Notes: generated from the letters alone by a model not told the origin. A DNA stretch of 64,000 nt from Evernia prunastri (GCA_003184365.1 NKYR01000105.1:81102-145101), one strand, 5' to 3'. Shown: positions 1 through 11,517, counted from the stretch's first letter. Translations and numbers: made by a program.

Positions 1-483
1 GGTTTGCTACACCTCGCCCGGAGGTCGATGTCCGTCTCTTCTTGCTAGAACTTTGCGGGATTGTAGGAGAGTTGACGGGAATGCTGTTGGAATTTTGCCC
101 AGGGTACTGCCGAGTGCCAGGCTCGGTATCCATTCAAATTGGGTTCGAGACCGGCTTAAGGCCCTTACGCGACGGACAGTGGTGCTGACGTTTGTCACTG
201 ACTCTGTTTCCCGTCGGTTTGCTGCACGCATTGAGTCAGGTCGGCCCTACTGCATGGCGCTAGCGCTTTGCGACTCAATCGGAGACTTCTCCTACCAAAT
301 CCCTCGGCTTTCATTTCTTTTGGTTCGCTTAAATGATATAAATTCACTCTATGGTCAGAGCTCTAACAAAGATCTAATCACGTTGCCTTCAGCATATACA
401 AGCTTCAGCATGTACAAGTAGGTATGTACATCAGATCTGGCCCAACAACGCCTCGCTATGCATCACGCAATCTAATTCACGGT
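1..483. other. Intergenic, no gene seen
   Basis: Only short open frames on both strands, without recognisable domains or a convincing splice pattern. It lies 3' of the minus-strand GTP cyclohydrolase II gene and probably holds its 3' UTR and terminator. Confidence 0.5.
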
Positions 484-1542
484 TCATCCAAGCATATGTC
501 CCATCTTACCTATCTTAGTTCGTAGATAACCTTCGATCTCCTCGCTATGTATACCTTTCTTTCCGCCCGTCTTCCAAGCCAGAGGCACCATGGCCACTCT
601 CTCTTTGACAATAACCTCCCGGTTAGGGCCTTCTACTGCCCGTACTTTGTCCGGATTGTTCGTAAGCAGCTTTATGCCTGAATCCCCGCCAAATCCGAGA
701 TCTAGCAGCATCGCAGTGGCAAGCCCATAGCTTCTCGCATCTGCTGGATGTCGTAACATGAGGTTGGCTTCGACAGTATCCCATCCAAGATCTTGTACGT
801 TGTAGGCTTTTAGCTTCTCCATTAGACCAATCCCTCGACCTTCTTGACGTAAATATACAATGACGCCACCGGGCGATGAAGGTAGAGACATGAGCCGGGC
901 AGCCTCGTCGAGTTGCTCTCCACAATCGCATCGTGCAGACCATGCTGTCTCTCCAGTATAGCATTCTGAGTGTATCCTAACCAGAGGCGATGATTGGATG
1001 ACTTGAGCTTCCGGCATAGAGGCAGACGGGTGTGTTTCTGGATCAATTCGACTAGATATTCTTCCTGGATGAAGCCTGCCGGTGTACGCGCCTCTTATCA
1101 TGCGATCCATTTCTGTTTCGCCAGGCCTTGGCGCATCCAACGATCTTGACCGTATATTATTCCCAAACACAATGGCCAAATGCTCTTTATCATCCACGTT
1201 GTTCTGATACAAATGCAAGAACATTTCCGCACCTGTCACGGTGGGTATTCTTGCGCGGACAACGCAATTGACGTCTGGAAGTGTGTCGAGAAGCTTTGGC
1301 GGTCTTCGAGTTTCGGTATCAATCGGAATTGAGCGGGGTTCTTTGTGACTTGTTGGCGTCCTTGTACCCGGGGTAGATGGAGGGGTGAATGCTGGACTGA
1401 CGAGGTTTGGAGGGGGTGGCGTTTCGTATTTGCCATTGTCGAGGTCGAGCTCCGAAACATCTTTACTATTCGATGGTCCAGAGGAGTATACCGGAGAGGC
1501 GTGAGAGGGTAAGTCTCGCATTAAACCGGTCAGAGCAGGCAT
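484..1542 (-). CDS. RIB1: GTP cyclohydrolase II
   Basis: This cytosolic enzyme opens GTP to 2,5-diamino-6-ribosylamino-4(3H)-pyrimidinone 5'-phosphate with release of formate and pyrophosphate, the first step of riboflavin synthesis. The intronless frame encodes 352 residues, close to the yeast Rib1 length. The zinc site is visible as CYTGETAWSARCDCGEQ with Cys194, Cys205 and Cys207. The GTP-binding and catalytic loop YLRQEGRGIGL lies at 230-240, DTVEANLML at 255-263, and the KLLTNNPDK segment at 291-299. The first 85 residues or so are Pro/Ser/Thr-rich and probably disordered, as in other fungal homologues. There is no fused DHBP synthase domain, so it is the fungal single-function form. The start at 1542 is the first Met of the frame. 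Nothing nearby belongs to the riboflavin pathway. Confidence 0.95.
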   Translation of the reverse strand: MPALTGLMRDLPSHASPVYSSGPSNSKDVSELDLDNGKYETPPPPNLVSPAFTPPSTPGTRTPTSHKEPRSIPIDTETRRPPKLLDTLPDVNCVVRARIPTVTGAEMFLHLYQNNVDDKEHLAIVFGNNIRSRSLDAPRPGETEMDRMIRGAYTGRLHPGRISSRIDPETHPSASMPEAQVIQSSPLVRIHSECYTGETAWSARCDCGEQLDEAARLMSLPSSPGGVIVYLRQEGRGIGLMEKLKAYNVQDLGWDTVEANLMLRHPADARSYGLATAMLLDLGFGGDSGIKLLTNNPDKVRAVEGPNREVIVKERVAMVPLAWKTGGKKGIHSEEIEGYLRTKIGKMGHMLG

Positions 1543-3225
1543 CTCATTTTAATTCGGGGGCTTCTCGTGGAACGAATGCTTTCTTTGGGACAACAACGAG
1601 AGCGAGAATGAGATGCGGAGACTCGGCGGGGAATCTTGACTTGACCGCCCGGCCATCCATGACAAAGCACCTCACAAAATCCTAGTGCACCATCAAGGCC
1701 TCGTTCATCATTTCTTTCCCCTTCTCATCTTACTTTTCAGAGCACGGATCTACATTCTAGAATAGGTAGTTCTATCTGCCCACAGTATCAAAGCCTGGTA
1801 AAGTTTCAGTATCTGCTCCTTCGTCACCACTGTTCCAGGACAAAATGCGGAGTTCAACCAGCCCTCTGTCGCCGGAATATGTGCCGCCTATCTATTCCCT
1901 AGTGTCAGATAACTCTCAGTATTTCCGCGGCAATAGATACATAACATCACTTTTCTCTCGTATCAAGAGTCTTGCCTTCTTGCCTCACGCATGCAAGCCT
2001 TGACTGCCTAAGTCTTTCGCCAATGGTCAATGGCTGCTGACCCCATACATAGGTCTGTCATTCGGATCTCGACGTTGAGCACATTCTTTGAAGCACATAA
2101 CCATTTGAGTCGCATCTATAGCAAGCGTGGTTCATGCAGACAGCATCTCACCGACAGACACCTCGTTTCCGACGGGATCCTTATGCAGGAAAACTGGTGC
2201 CTTGAAGCGAGAGTACTCTACAGTAAGAACATGAGTCTGTCATTGATAATATCCAGGGAAGGCGCTGTAAGCTCAATCCTCAAGTATGATATCTGACTGT
2301 GGGCATTCTCTTTGACTATGCTTTCTTCGATGCAAGGCTTAGTTCAAGCTTGCATTTTCTCCAATGCCATTCAAGAGATAGAGCTCTTCACAGTCCGTAC
2401 TGCTCTGATGGCTCTCGTGGTGTTAATATTACCACGGCCTGTGGCCCAGCTCCAATCATTACCGAAGTCTCAACCTTTTGTCGAGTCTCTTTGGCTTTCT
2501 ACATTTTGAAAGACAAGTCTCATCTTATTGTCCTGCGATTTGGGACACCAAACTTTGCGTTCTCGTCTCTTTTCGTGCAGTCAAGTTCTCTTATATCTGC
2601 GACCGCAGCGTTCTTGAAGTTAAAACAACCCGGCAGGGAGTGCGGTTGAGGTGGCTATGCAAAGCACCCAAAAACTTGCAATCGAAAGTGTACGAAACAG
2701 GATTTAAGCATCAAGAACGAAGGGAAAGAAATCAAGGGAGAAAGGAAAAGAATAGAGATAGATGAACAGCCGTTTCATCCGGGTGTGAGTCCCTAGCGTT
2801 CGTGCTGCAAGTTTGCTTGAAAGCCTGCAATGGAGACCTAGATTTGTTCTAGAGGTCACGTTCTCTATCAGATCCTTTCAAGAAAAAGCTTCCTCTTTTG
2901 GCACCATGATAAAACAGACAAAACACCGACCCCAAAGCAGAGTATTGCAATCCCAGCCGACGATGGGTTCCAGTCAATTCCCCTGGTTGCTTCCCATTTT
3001 GCCATACTGGCGAAGTCCATGTGGCATATGTCCTCCAAGCAAAATCGTTGACTAACCAAGTGCCTCAATCGAATGACCCTCGCCATGGCTAATGCAGTTC
3101 AACGAGGCTTGCAGGCCTGTGCCTAAGAAAGTGGAATCCCAAGCCAAACCCTCTCCCATTTTAAGATACGCGATTACTACAGTTTCCGACACATCAACCA
3201 ACATATCCTCAGCGTCACTCCGGCT
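1543..3225. other. Intergenic, upstream of RIB1
   Basis: About 1.7 kb with only short open frames (up to about 115 codons) on the plus strand and no domain or splice pattern I can support. The first few hundred bases must hold the RIB1 promoter. No riboswitch-like conserved structure was recognised. Confidence 0.4.
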
Positions 3226-4279
3226 TTGTCTCAACACCTACCCGCATTAGCACCAGCAGCTCTCCACAATTCCCGAGGCGCTGCGTCTCTACCTTCCACT
3301 GCAGCTCCTACCTCGGGCATCCCTCCTGCAATGACCGCACTAGACCCTACAACGCCGCCTTCATCCCCCTCGGTCCCTGCCCCAACAGTCTCCCCGGCAG
3401 CACCGCCCTCCTCTGTCCCTGCGGAGGCACGAACCCAGCCACGCACACCCCGCCCCTAGGCACCTACCCCGTCTACTCCACCCGCCACCGAGCAAAACGC
3501 CCCTCAACCGCACCCGATCCGTCGCCCACGACCTCCGCTTCCGCCGCGCGCGCCTCTGCAAGAAATGCAGCCTGCGGCCCAACCGGGAGTTGAAACCCGC
3601 AACGGTCGCCCCCCGAGCCGCGGAACCGGTGCACGTGCGCGAATGGTATCCACGGCAAGTGGCACTGCTTTGGCTGCGTGCAGGTAGAAGAGGCGAGGAT
3701 TCCGGGGTGGAGTTTGAGGCAGAGTTGTCTCTTGATGAGGACGCATGTGGTGAGGGAATTCGGAAGAGGAAGAGGAAGACGCTGGCGTTGAAGCGGAGGC
3801 CGGGCGCGGTGCCGGGGACAGTGGCTGACCAGGCCGGACGAGGGGAGCGCATGCGTAAGTCTTACCTACCCGTTTCTCTCGCCCCCTTTCTCTCCTCCCC
3901 ACCCCATCATCCCCCTTTCCCACGCCCATCGCTTCCGCTCAGAGTCACTCGACATCCTTTCCTTCGGAAAACATTCTGCCCCAAACCTCAGCCGACACCC
4001 ACGGAAACAAAAACACTGATCTCCGCCACGATGCTAGGTGCCCGACGCGGCGCCGGGCTGCGGCGGTCAAAGCGTGGAGGAAGCCGGCCGGAGATGCGGC
4101 AACCGGGGTTGCGCCCTCAGGACCATGGGGTACGAGGGCGTCTTGTTGTCTGGGCTGCAACGGGCTCGGGGTTGTGGGGCGGGATGGGAGAGAAATGGGA
4201 TTGTGTGCTCCAGGCAACGGGGGGGGGGTCTTTTTTTTGGGGCAATGTGAACAGTTTGACACGTGATCGGTTAGCTTAA
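3226..4279 (+). other. Possible Cys-rich gene, reading frame unresolved
   Basis: A GC-rich stretch with long open frames on both strands, so ORF length alone means little. On the plus strand one frame gives a basic segment with the pair LCKKCS near 3554-3571, then an acidic to lysine-rich segment (DEDACGEGIRKRKRK) that runs to a good donor GCGTAAGT near 3854. A matching acceptor CTAG lies near 4035. The adjacent frame gives GKWHCFGCVQ at about 3649-3678. A CxxC pair followed by WHCxxC would suit a small zinc-binding fold, but joining the two needs a frame change. An upstream Pro/Ala/Ser-rich frame (3226-3459) ends before it. It could be a real spliced gene, a decayed one, or chance in GC-rich DNA. 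I do not recognise a family. Confidence 0.25.
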
Positions 4280-4497
4280 GTGGTTTGTGGGCTAGCTCAG
4301 ACACGTGTGCTTCGATTACTTCTTGAGTGACTTGATTATAGGACAGAGTGTGATAATGGTCGAAACGAATGCCAATGTTGAATTGCTGACGCGAGACTTC
4401 CCGTACAGGTGGAATACGTCACCCGTTTGCATCTATCTACCGGTTTTCGCAAGCAAGCGCCTGTTTCAAAGGGGGTCCCGCGGTGGGGCATATCCTT

Positions 4498-6259
4498 TTA
4501 CAATTCATCCCTCTTTCTCATCCCGCTTCCGCCACCTTGAGATCTCAAGCGATACACCGCCACGCCGTGACTGGGGACAGTGGCGCTCAGCGTTCCCATC
4601 GGCGCCATGGTCGTCACTTTGACCCCGAACAGGGCCGTGTTGTTGGCATTGAGCCCGTCTGCGTAGGGGAGCTGCGTGGCATTGTACGTCTGCGTGGGTA
4701 AAGTCGAATTGGCACTCGCTTCGCTTGTAGTGTTGGTACTGTTCGTTTCCAGGGTGAAATTTCCGTTGATGATGGCTTGTGCGGTGGCGTTGCTCATTCT
4801 GTTGGCCCAAAGGTCGTAGACGTCGTATGTCTGCTGGAGTTGAGGTACGGGGGCGTTCGAGCCGGTAGTAACCAGGTCGATGAAGACGTCGTTCATGGTG
4901 GCGGTCAGTGTGATGGCTTTGGGCCCTCCATTGACGAACGCAACGACATAATCGCCATTCATCAATTCGCCGGTCCAGAATGATGTTTCTCCAGCAGTGT
5001 AGGCATCGACAGAGTATGTTTCGTTCTGCGGTTGTGCGGGTGATTGCCAAACACGTGTGACGGGCACACCAAGCGGGTCTTGATTAATGGCAATAATGGC
5101 GGGATTGGAGTATATGGAGAGAGTCTCGGCTGTTATAGTGGTCACGTCGGTGCCCATGATCAGCGGGGACTTGGCTAAGGCCCTGAGTCAGGGTTAGCTT
5201 ACACTCCGGAAGTTGGTATCAAAGCCAGACATCGCCTACCACATGCTGAAGTGCGTCTTGTATTCATCATCGGTCATTCCACTGTTGCCCACTTCTAGCA
5301 TATCCAAGTCATTCCAGGCTCCCGGCTGAGCCTTGTTGAGGATAGGTGCCGCCTTATTGAGGATGTTCATAACAGAGCAATGAAATCCAGGCACGCTGCA
5401 CTCATATGTATCGCATGGGCATCGGGGATCAGCCCGGTCGAAGGAGTCGTATACATCACCACTCATCCTCCAACTGTTGGCAATAGTCTGGGCCCAATCC
5501 CATGGATTGTCCTGCCCCCAATTGCACATTGAGTAAAGAATGGGCCGGCCTATGAGTGTCAGCCTTAAGCCGTACCTATCCCTGGGGATCTTACCTGTAG
5601 CATTGAGCGCATCTGACATCGCCTTGTACCGATTGTACGTGACAAGAGCCGTCCCTTCCTGCCCCTCGTTGTAGCAGTTGTCGTACTTGAGGTAATCGAC
5701 CCCCCAATTGGCGAATGTCTGCGCGTCTTGTTTCTCCACTCCCAGAGACGCAGCTGCTCAGTCTTAGTGTTTGTCCCATTGGGATTTTGAACATGATGCC
5801 TGACCATATTGCGCGCAGGTGTATTTCCCCGCAGATGAATACATCCCCCACCCAAACCCCATATCATGAATCTTCTCTGCAACCGCGGGGATCCCATCAG
5901 GGAATTTGGTTGTGTTTGCTAGCAGAGTACCGTTTGAAGTCCTGCCGCTGGACCAGCAGTCATCTAGGATGATGTAGTAGTAGCCTGCAGAAACACGTCA
6001 GCCTGTCCCTTTTCGCTCCGTTGCATGCTGCAGGATGGTTACCAAGATCTCGCAGACCCAGCTCAACAATCTTTTGAGCGGTCGTAAGCATCAGCTCCTC
6101 GCTAACCTTACACCCGAACGCATTATAATTATCCCATCCCATTGCAGGCGTGAGGGCGAGTCCGTTGTAGCTAGTTGTTCCAACTGCATTGCCTCGCAGG
6201 GCCAGCCGCAGCAGCAGCGCAGCAGTGGTGGCCAGCCAGGTATAGGATAGACGTGCCAT
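4498..6259 (-). CDS. Secreted alpha-galactosidase, GH27
   Basis: This enzyme hydrolyses terminal alpha-1,6-linked galactose from galactomannan and raffinose-type sugars. Five exons read 6259-6043, 5984-5805, 5753-5595, 5549-5240 and 5182-4498, 516 residues in all. A signal peptide is clear (MARLSYTWLATTAALLLRLA). The mature part opens with the GH27 signature GLALTPAMGWDNYNAFGC. The nucleophile Asp sits in YLKYDNCYNEG, and the acid/base Asp is expected in the SGDVYDSFD segment. WNDLDMLEVGNSGMTDDEY is the usual conserved stretch before the C-terminal beta domain. Several N-glycosylation sequons cluster near the end (NSTNTTSEASANST). The protein ends RKRDEL, which resembles an ER-retrieval tetrapeptide and is unexpected for a secreted hydrolase. 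Introns are 45-58 nt. Family assignment is firm; the substrate is inferred. Confidence 0.93.
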
Positions 6260-7219
6260 AATGATGCTCGTTCGTAAGGTCGAAGGAACCCATCTTGAGG
6301 GAAACGCAACTCTGGCTCATTTCGCGTGGTCTTTTTTTGGCTCCAAGTGACGCAGCTTCCCCGCCTGTCAGAGTTTTTGGTTTCTTCAGCTGCCCCCTCC
6401 GTCCTAGCCGAATGAAGCTGCAGCTGAACAGATTCGGGTACAGGTCAAGAGTACCTAGCTACCTCACTGGCCCACCAGGCCGGTATCCGATGACTTGGGC
6501 TAGCGGGGGATGTTTTGATGTCATGGTGGAGGCACAGACAGGTAGGTTCCCAGCTTCATACCTGATGTAACCTCGTGCGCTGTGCGATTGGAAGGTTGAA
6601 GGACAAACTGAATTGGCCGGCGGAAAGGATCTGAACCCAGGCAAAATTCACTTGGCGCACTAGGGAGCAGCGCCTACGAGCCTACTCACAAAGAGACCTT
6701 CGGGGCAGGCATTAGTTCATCGTCTCAGGGGAAAATTGGAAGAGGTCATTTGAACTTGTTTGAGATGTTCTATCTACTACACTCTAGAACCAAGCTGGCG
6801 CTCTCGCACGTAATGACAACGCAGGCCTCACCACTCTATCATTCTTCTAATGCAAATCGTAATCATAATCCGATTCCAATGAAGGACTCAGCGCCAGCTG
6901 ATCGGGCAAGTCTATCTGAGTATAAAGACCAATCATGATACAGGGAAAGTAGGTGTGGTAACCATATCCTGCTGGTAGCGAATGTCGAAATAAAACCATC
7001 TGTCGTATGCTGCACGTGTACATGGATGCAACGAGTGACCGTCAAGGCCTTCTTACTCTGTTAATGATATTGAAACAGATGTCCATCAATGATGGACCAG
7101 TCTAACAATGTGCTGCGCCCTGCAATGACTTTGGGTATATGCTGTGAAGACCAGACAAATCCATAACTCCGAAGGATTCCATGTCAATTCGAAATGAGAT
7201 GAGGAGAGGCGGCTGTAGG
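6260..7219. other. Intergenic between phospholipase C and alpha-galactosidase
   Basis: Nearly 1 kb without a supported gene. It must contain the alpha-galactosidase promoter on its left side and the phospholipase C 3' UTR on its right. No repeat or RNA gene was seen. Confidence 0.45.
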
Positions 7220-10200
7220 CTAAGAGCAGCCTCCGTCAAGGCTCGACTTTTCGCCGCTTGTACTTTGGCTTGTACTCGTAGTCGTGCTCGTGCTCGGTCT
7301 TTCTGTCTGTCTTCCGTTTCTCTTCTCCACGGACTTTGTCCTTGCGAACACCGCCTTCTGAAATTTGTTCTTGAACCCACCGCTTTTCTCGGGGACGGGG
7401 TCTTCCCTCTCTATCGTCACGGCCTCTTCCTTCTTGATCTTGCAGAACAGAGTGGCGCAATTGAACTGATCTCCATTGTGATCATACAAGCGCAAGTGAC
7501 GGTATCCTTGCTCGAGACTGCTTAATTTTGCTGTGAAAGTAGCCAAAGGATCTGCATTGGGATTCGTATTGAAACTTCGCCCGTCTGGCGAATTCCACAC
7601 AGTCCATCTTACAAACACGAGGCTAGGGTATTTAGTCTCGAGCGACAGCTTGAAGCTGTCATTAAATACTGGATTGAAGCCGTTGGCTTGGACCACATGG
7701 GTGCGTCTACGATGTGGTGATCCGATGCCGGACATGCCGTTGCGTGCGGAAGCGTCAGACCCACCTTCACCTGAAGCTACGCCCTTGCCTTTGTCTTCGG
7801 CGCTAAACATCTCGATTTCGACGTAGGGATCAAGTGTGGCATCCAGTGCTACTCCTCGAGGTCGAGGTAGCTGTTGCGCAGAAACTATGTCGACGGAGAA
7901 GCGAATCAATTTCTTTTGGATCTTGCCCAGGCCGTGGATGGACGGTTCTGAGATTTCTTCTTGTATCGATAGCGACTCCCTCAGTTCTCTTGGCTTTAGG
8001 ACATAGCCAAGCTTATCGGACCCACTGGCAAACATCGCTTCATTCATCTGCATCGGAAGGTCGTAGGTCTGCCAATTCAGTGCCATCATCTGAACTCCAC
8101 GCCTCCAAAAGACGAGTGGGTCTGGGTTCGTCGAGCGCATTCGATAGCCCGACGGATATACGCGCATAAGGTAGCGCATGTTGTGCTTTTCCAACTGCGC
8201 CTTAGTGTCCGGGTCTTTACAGAGACTCCCAAACCGACGTTCCCCAAGCGAAAAGACATGATTGTACCCCTTGCTCTCGGGCAAAGTAAAGCTTTGAAAT
8301 TTGAAGCCTCGAGTGTAGACACCAAGGTTGCCCAATGATTTGATAATTTTGCTTTTATGCTGCCTGATAGAGCCACCTCTCTTGAGGCGAATAGAGTCGA
8401 TACGTCCATTGTCACTCTCCTCACTGGCGCTACTGATACTCGTCGTTGTCATCGAGCCTCGAAGGCCCCACATCGAACTGTCTCCCGGAGGACTCATAGA
8501 TGGAGTACTGGACAAATTGGGCGTACTTGGTATGACAGAATTATCAAGGATCTGAGGACGGGACCATGGAGAGCTAAAGCTTCGATCGCGACGGCCCGGG
8601 ATATCACGACGCCCAGCAGGCAGATCTAGGTTGGGAATGGAATCGGCACCAGCCTTGACTTTGACCAATATCCTATTTCGGAGGGCTTCAGGTGAGGGTA
8701 ACTCGTACGAGGGCAAGAACAGTGGCTCACGAACGAGTTGCTCCCCGAGCTCCCTCACCATGATGTCGACCATAGCCTGTTGTTGCTCGGGATTGCAGTG
8801 TACCTCGAGGGACAGTATGAGAGGATATGGCGATGACTCGAAGGCATACTTTCCAATGACCGAAATACAATCAGCAAAAAGAACGCTGCTCGTCATGGTC
8901 CGCCCGTGCATGACAATAGGGCGGCCGTCTTGCCCGTCCCAGCAATCAATCTCCACACAGCGACAGGCGCGCTGCAGCGCTCTGATGTAGGCTTCGGTAC
9001 TCGAGCTCCCTGCGACTTGCCGGCCCAGGAGGTATGTGTTATGCGAACTGGATACGAAATACTCATTCAGGGGCTTGTCGAACTTGACGTCTGGAATTTT
9101 GAAGTTCTGTATATTGTTGTCATGAGAACAAAGGAACTCGGAGAACGCCGCAAAGTTCATCTGGACTGAAGGATCGTCCGTTGCGTCGTGAATGAGCGGG
9201 CCCTTGTTCGCCTGCCGCACGTGTTTGTTGAACACTTTAACCCAGTGAGGACGGTCTGCCTGGATGTTGACACCTTGGGTTTCTTTCAGGAATGTGAGGA
9301 AGGCGTCAAGCGGTAGGCCTTCGTTATTAGGATCAATCGACTTATAGATCTCTTTGATATCAGCGCGGGCCTTCAATCGGCGGATGAAGTCCCTGAACTC
9401 TTCGAAGTTGAGAAATCCTGTCCGGCTGGTGTCGGCTTTCTCGAATTGTGCCCGAAGCATGTTCTTAGAGCAGTGAATGTGGAAGCTGTGGCAAAGATTT
9501 TCGACCCCAGTGAAGTCCAGGTTCTCCTCCTCATCCCGGTGAGGTGCGCCGTTGAAGAGCTTGGCCATTTCGCATCTCCAATGACCTCTCAATGTCTTTT
9601 CATTGAGCCGAGACCCAGCCACGCCATTCATCAGTTCGTGGCGATATCTTTGGAGATCATCTAGAGTGGAGGTCCACAGTTCAAAGAGGACTTGAGTGGG
9701 AGCAATGAGATGCATTGTCTTCACAGGCCTCCCTTTTGCTCGCGTGGGGTCGGCATAGATGATGGTGAACCAACGAGACTCACATTCAAGTCCGCCACCA
9801 CACTCTTCCCGGTAGTTCTTTGCGTCATTCTGCAGGCGTATCTGCTGTATGTCGTCAATGTAGAGTTGCTTTGAAGCGTTGGATGGGTCCCAGGAAACCT
9901 TGGCCGAGTCTGTATCCAGGACGAAGTACAGCTCCTTTCGCTTTTTCCTCGTGACCTTGGTGAGATAAGTGCCTTGCTGAAGTCTCGAAGGGACAATTGG
10001 AGCAATCCCGCCTTTGGTCAGCGAGGGCTTCAGGGCCGTGGTCCCACTGGGAAGACCTAGGGCATCCACGCTCAACCCGAGTCCATGGACCGGCTCTGGG
10101 TCTTCTTGCACATCCTCGATATCCGCTTCAAAGTCCTTGTCAATCATATCGGTGTCTGGCTCCACACCATTCTTGCTGTCACTCCTGCGGCGTAGCATCA

Positions 10201-10636
10201 CAGGGCCAGAGCTGCGATCACGATTGGACAAGTGCTTCGAGGACGCACGACGCCGCAATCGGTTCGCAGCGCCGCGTGATATCCTCCGTATTAGTCCAGG
10301 CGACTTGCTTGCAGCAATGGCTTCACTCATGGCGCTGTGGATTTTGGGCGGCGGTGTACCCATCGTAGAGTCGGGCAACTGCAGCGGTGTAGGAGAGAAG
10401 TCGGAAGGGATGTGGCGTCCCCGTGGGCCTTCGGGTGACGACTGTAATGAGAGTGTAGCAGGGCTTGCTGTTGACGAGGTTCCATTAGGTGTAGCAGCCA
10501 AGGCAGAAGTCACGGTCGACGGGACCGGCGTATTGATGTATTGCTTGCCGGTAGGTTGCACAGACGGTGCGGGAGATGGCCAGCATCTTTTCCCATTTGT
10601 CAAGCTCGGTGACGAAGTTGTTGCAGTAGGAGCCAT
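7220..10636 (-). CDS. PLC1: Phosphoinositide-specific phospholipase C, delta type
   Basis: The enzyme cleaves PtdIns(4,5)P2 at the plasma membrane to inositol trisphosphate and diacylglycerol in calcium signalling. One intronless frame encodes 1138 residues. After a Ser/Pro-rich N-terminal tail of about 200 residues come a PH-like domain (about 205-345) and EF-hands (about 380-455; loop DTSRTGFLNFEE at 402-413). The catalytic X domain follows (about 520-665). It holds His532 in SSSHNTYL, Glu562/Asp564 in VEIDCWDG and His577 in VMHGRTMTS. A low-complexity X-Y linker (about 670-765) leads to the Y domain (about 765-890, with YPSGYRMRSTNPDP). A C2 domain (about 910-1070) and a Ser/Thr tail complete it. 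All key residues are present, so it should be active. Filamentous fungi usually have several such paralogues, so the symbol denotes the family. Confidence 0.95.
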   Translation of the reverse strand: MAPTATTSSPSLTNGKRCWPSPAPSVQPTGKQYINTPVPSTVTSALAATPNGTSSTASPATLSLQSSPEGPRGRHIPSDFSPTPLQLPDSTMGTPPPKIHSAMSEAIAASKSPGLIRRISRGAANRLRRRASSKHLSNRDRSSGPVMLRRRSDSKNGVEPDTDMIDKDFEADIEDVQEDPEPVHGLGLSVDALGLPSGTTALKPSLTKGGIAPIVPSRLQQGTYLTKVTRKKRKELYFVLDTDSAKVSWDPSNASKQLYIDDIQQIRLQNDAKNYREECGGGLECESRWFTIIYADPTRAKGRPVKTMHLIAPTQVLFELWTSTLDDLQRYRHELMNGVAGSRLNEKTLRGHWRCEMAKLFNGAPHRDEEENLDFTGVENLCHSFHIHCSKNMLRAQFEKADTSRTGFLNFEEFRDFIRRLKARADIKEIYKSIDPNNEGLPLDAFLTFLKETQGVNIQADRPHWVKVFNKHVRQANKGPLIHDATDDPSVQMNFAAFSEFLCSHDNNIQNFKIPDVKFDKPLNEYFVSSSHNTYLLGRQVAGSSSTEAYIRALQRACRCVEIDCWDGQDGRPIVMHGRTMTSSVLFADCISVIGKYAFESSPYPLILSLEVHCNPEQQQAMVDIMVRELGEQLVREPLFLPSYELPSPEALRNRILVKVKAGADSIPNLDLPAGRRDIPGRRDRSFSSPWSRPQILDNSVIPSTPNLSSTPSMSPPGDSSMWGLRGSMTTTSISSASEESDNGRIDSIRLKRGGSIRQHKSKIIKSLGNLGVYTRGFKFQSFTLPESKGYNHVFSLGERRFGSLCKDPDTKAQLEKHNMRYLMRVYPSGYRMRSTNPDPLVFWRRGVQMMALNWQTYDLPMQMNEAMFASGSDKLGYVLKPRELRESLSIQEEISEPSIHGLGKIQKKLIRFSVDIVSAQQLPRPRGVALDATLDPYVEIEMFSAEDKGKGVASGEGGSDASARNGMSGIGSPHRRRTHVVQANGFNPVFNDSFKLSLETKYPSLVFVRWTVWNSPDGRSFNTNPNADPLATFTAKLSSLEQGYRHLRLYDHNGDQFNCATLFCKIKKEEAVTIEREDPVPEKSGGFKNKFQKAVFARTKSVEKRNGRQTERPSTSTTTSTSQSTSGEKSSLDGGCS

Positions 10637-11202
10637 GGTGTACCACTCTGCGCGTATATATCACTGGTTCGCTTCGGGTCTGGGAATTCAAGCGTTTTCG
10701 TGCAGTTTCGAATCGTTTCGGCAGGGTGGTGTTGGAGAAGGCTTAAATGCGCGATAGACGACAGGGAAGTCTGATGATTGGTGCCTCCATCTTGCTTCAC
10801 CCCAGAGGAAGGGCAAGGGATCGCCCAAAAGAGGAAATCCAATTGAGGTTGAGAGGAATCGCTTACGCTCATGCAAGGCTACGATGTGCCTTCATAGCTG
10901 CAGATAGCCTCTGGTATTGTTTTTATTTTGGGGGGTGAGGAGACTGGGGGGGAGGGGGGGGAAGGAGGTGGTTGCGCCGGAGGTTGTGCAGGTGGAATGA
11001 CTAGTCGCGTGCTCGAGAGGCGTGAGTGAAGTTGAGGGCGATTGAGAGGGCTTGAAGAGTAGGTAGTGAAGTGGGGATAGGAATCGAGAGGCGAGTTGGG
11101 TGGAGAGAAGCAGAAGGATGGGGTCGGTGGTGGTGTGGGAGTGGTTGACGAAAAAGGGGAAAATTGCAGGAGGATGGGAGAAATAATTTAGAGTGTATGG
11201 TA

Positions 11203-11232
11203 GTGGTGGTGGTGGTGGTGGTGGTGGTGGTG
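11203..11232. repeat. (GTG)n microsatellite
   Basis: Ten uninterrupted GTG triplets upstream of the phospholipase C gene; likely length-variable. Confidence 0.9.
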
Positions 11233-11470
11233 AAATAAACTTCTCTGTCCCCTTAGAACGTAGAACGGGCCCTGCGGATGGAAACGATGACAGACGGGGT
11301 TTTGAACCTTTGGGCTGTTGATTGTTGCTGATTATTGCTGGTTTCTGACTTTACTCCGTACTAGAGTAGTGCCTACAATTTAAAAAGTATGGTAAGTAAG
11401 GTAAAGTAGCTGTACCATACCCCAGGGGTCAACCTTAACGCCTTTTTGGCGATTGCTTTCTTTCTCTCTG

Positions 11471-11517
11471 TTCTTTCTTTCTTTCCTTCCTTCCTTCCTT
11501 CCTTCCTTCTTTCCTTC
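11471..11517. repeat. (CTTT/CTTC)n pyrimidine microsatellite
   Basis: Tandem TTTC units pass into TTCC units, an uninterrupted pyrimidine tract on the plus strand in the same upstream region. Confidence 0.85.

Noticed and set aside
140..156. GGTTCGAGACC resembling a tRNA T-arm
   Set aside because: The flanking sequence does not pair into acceptor and anticodon stems.
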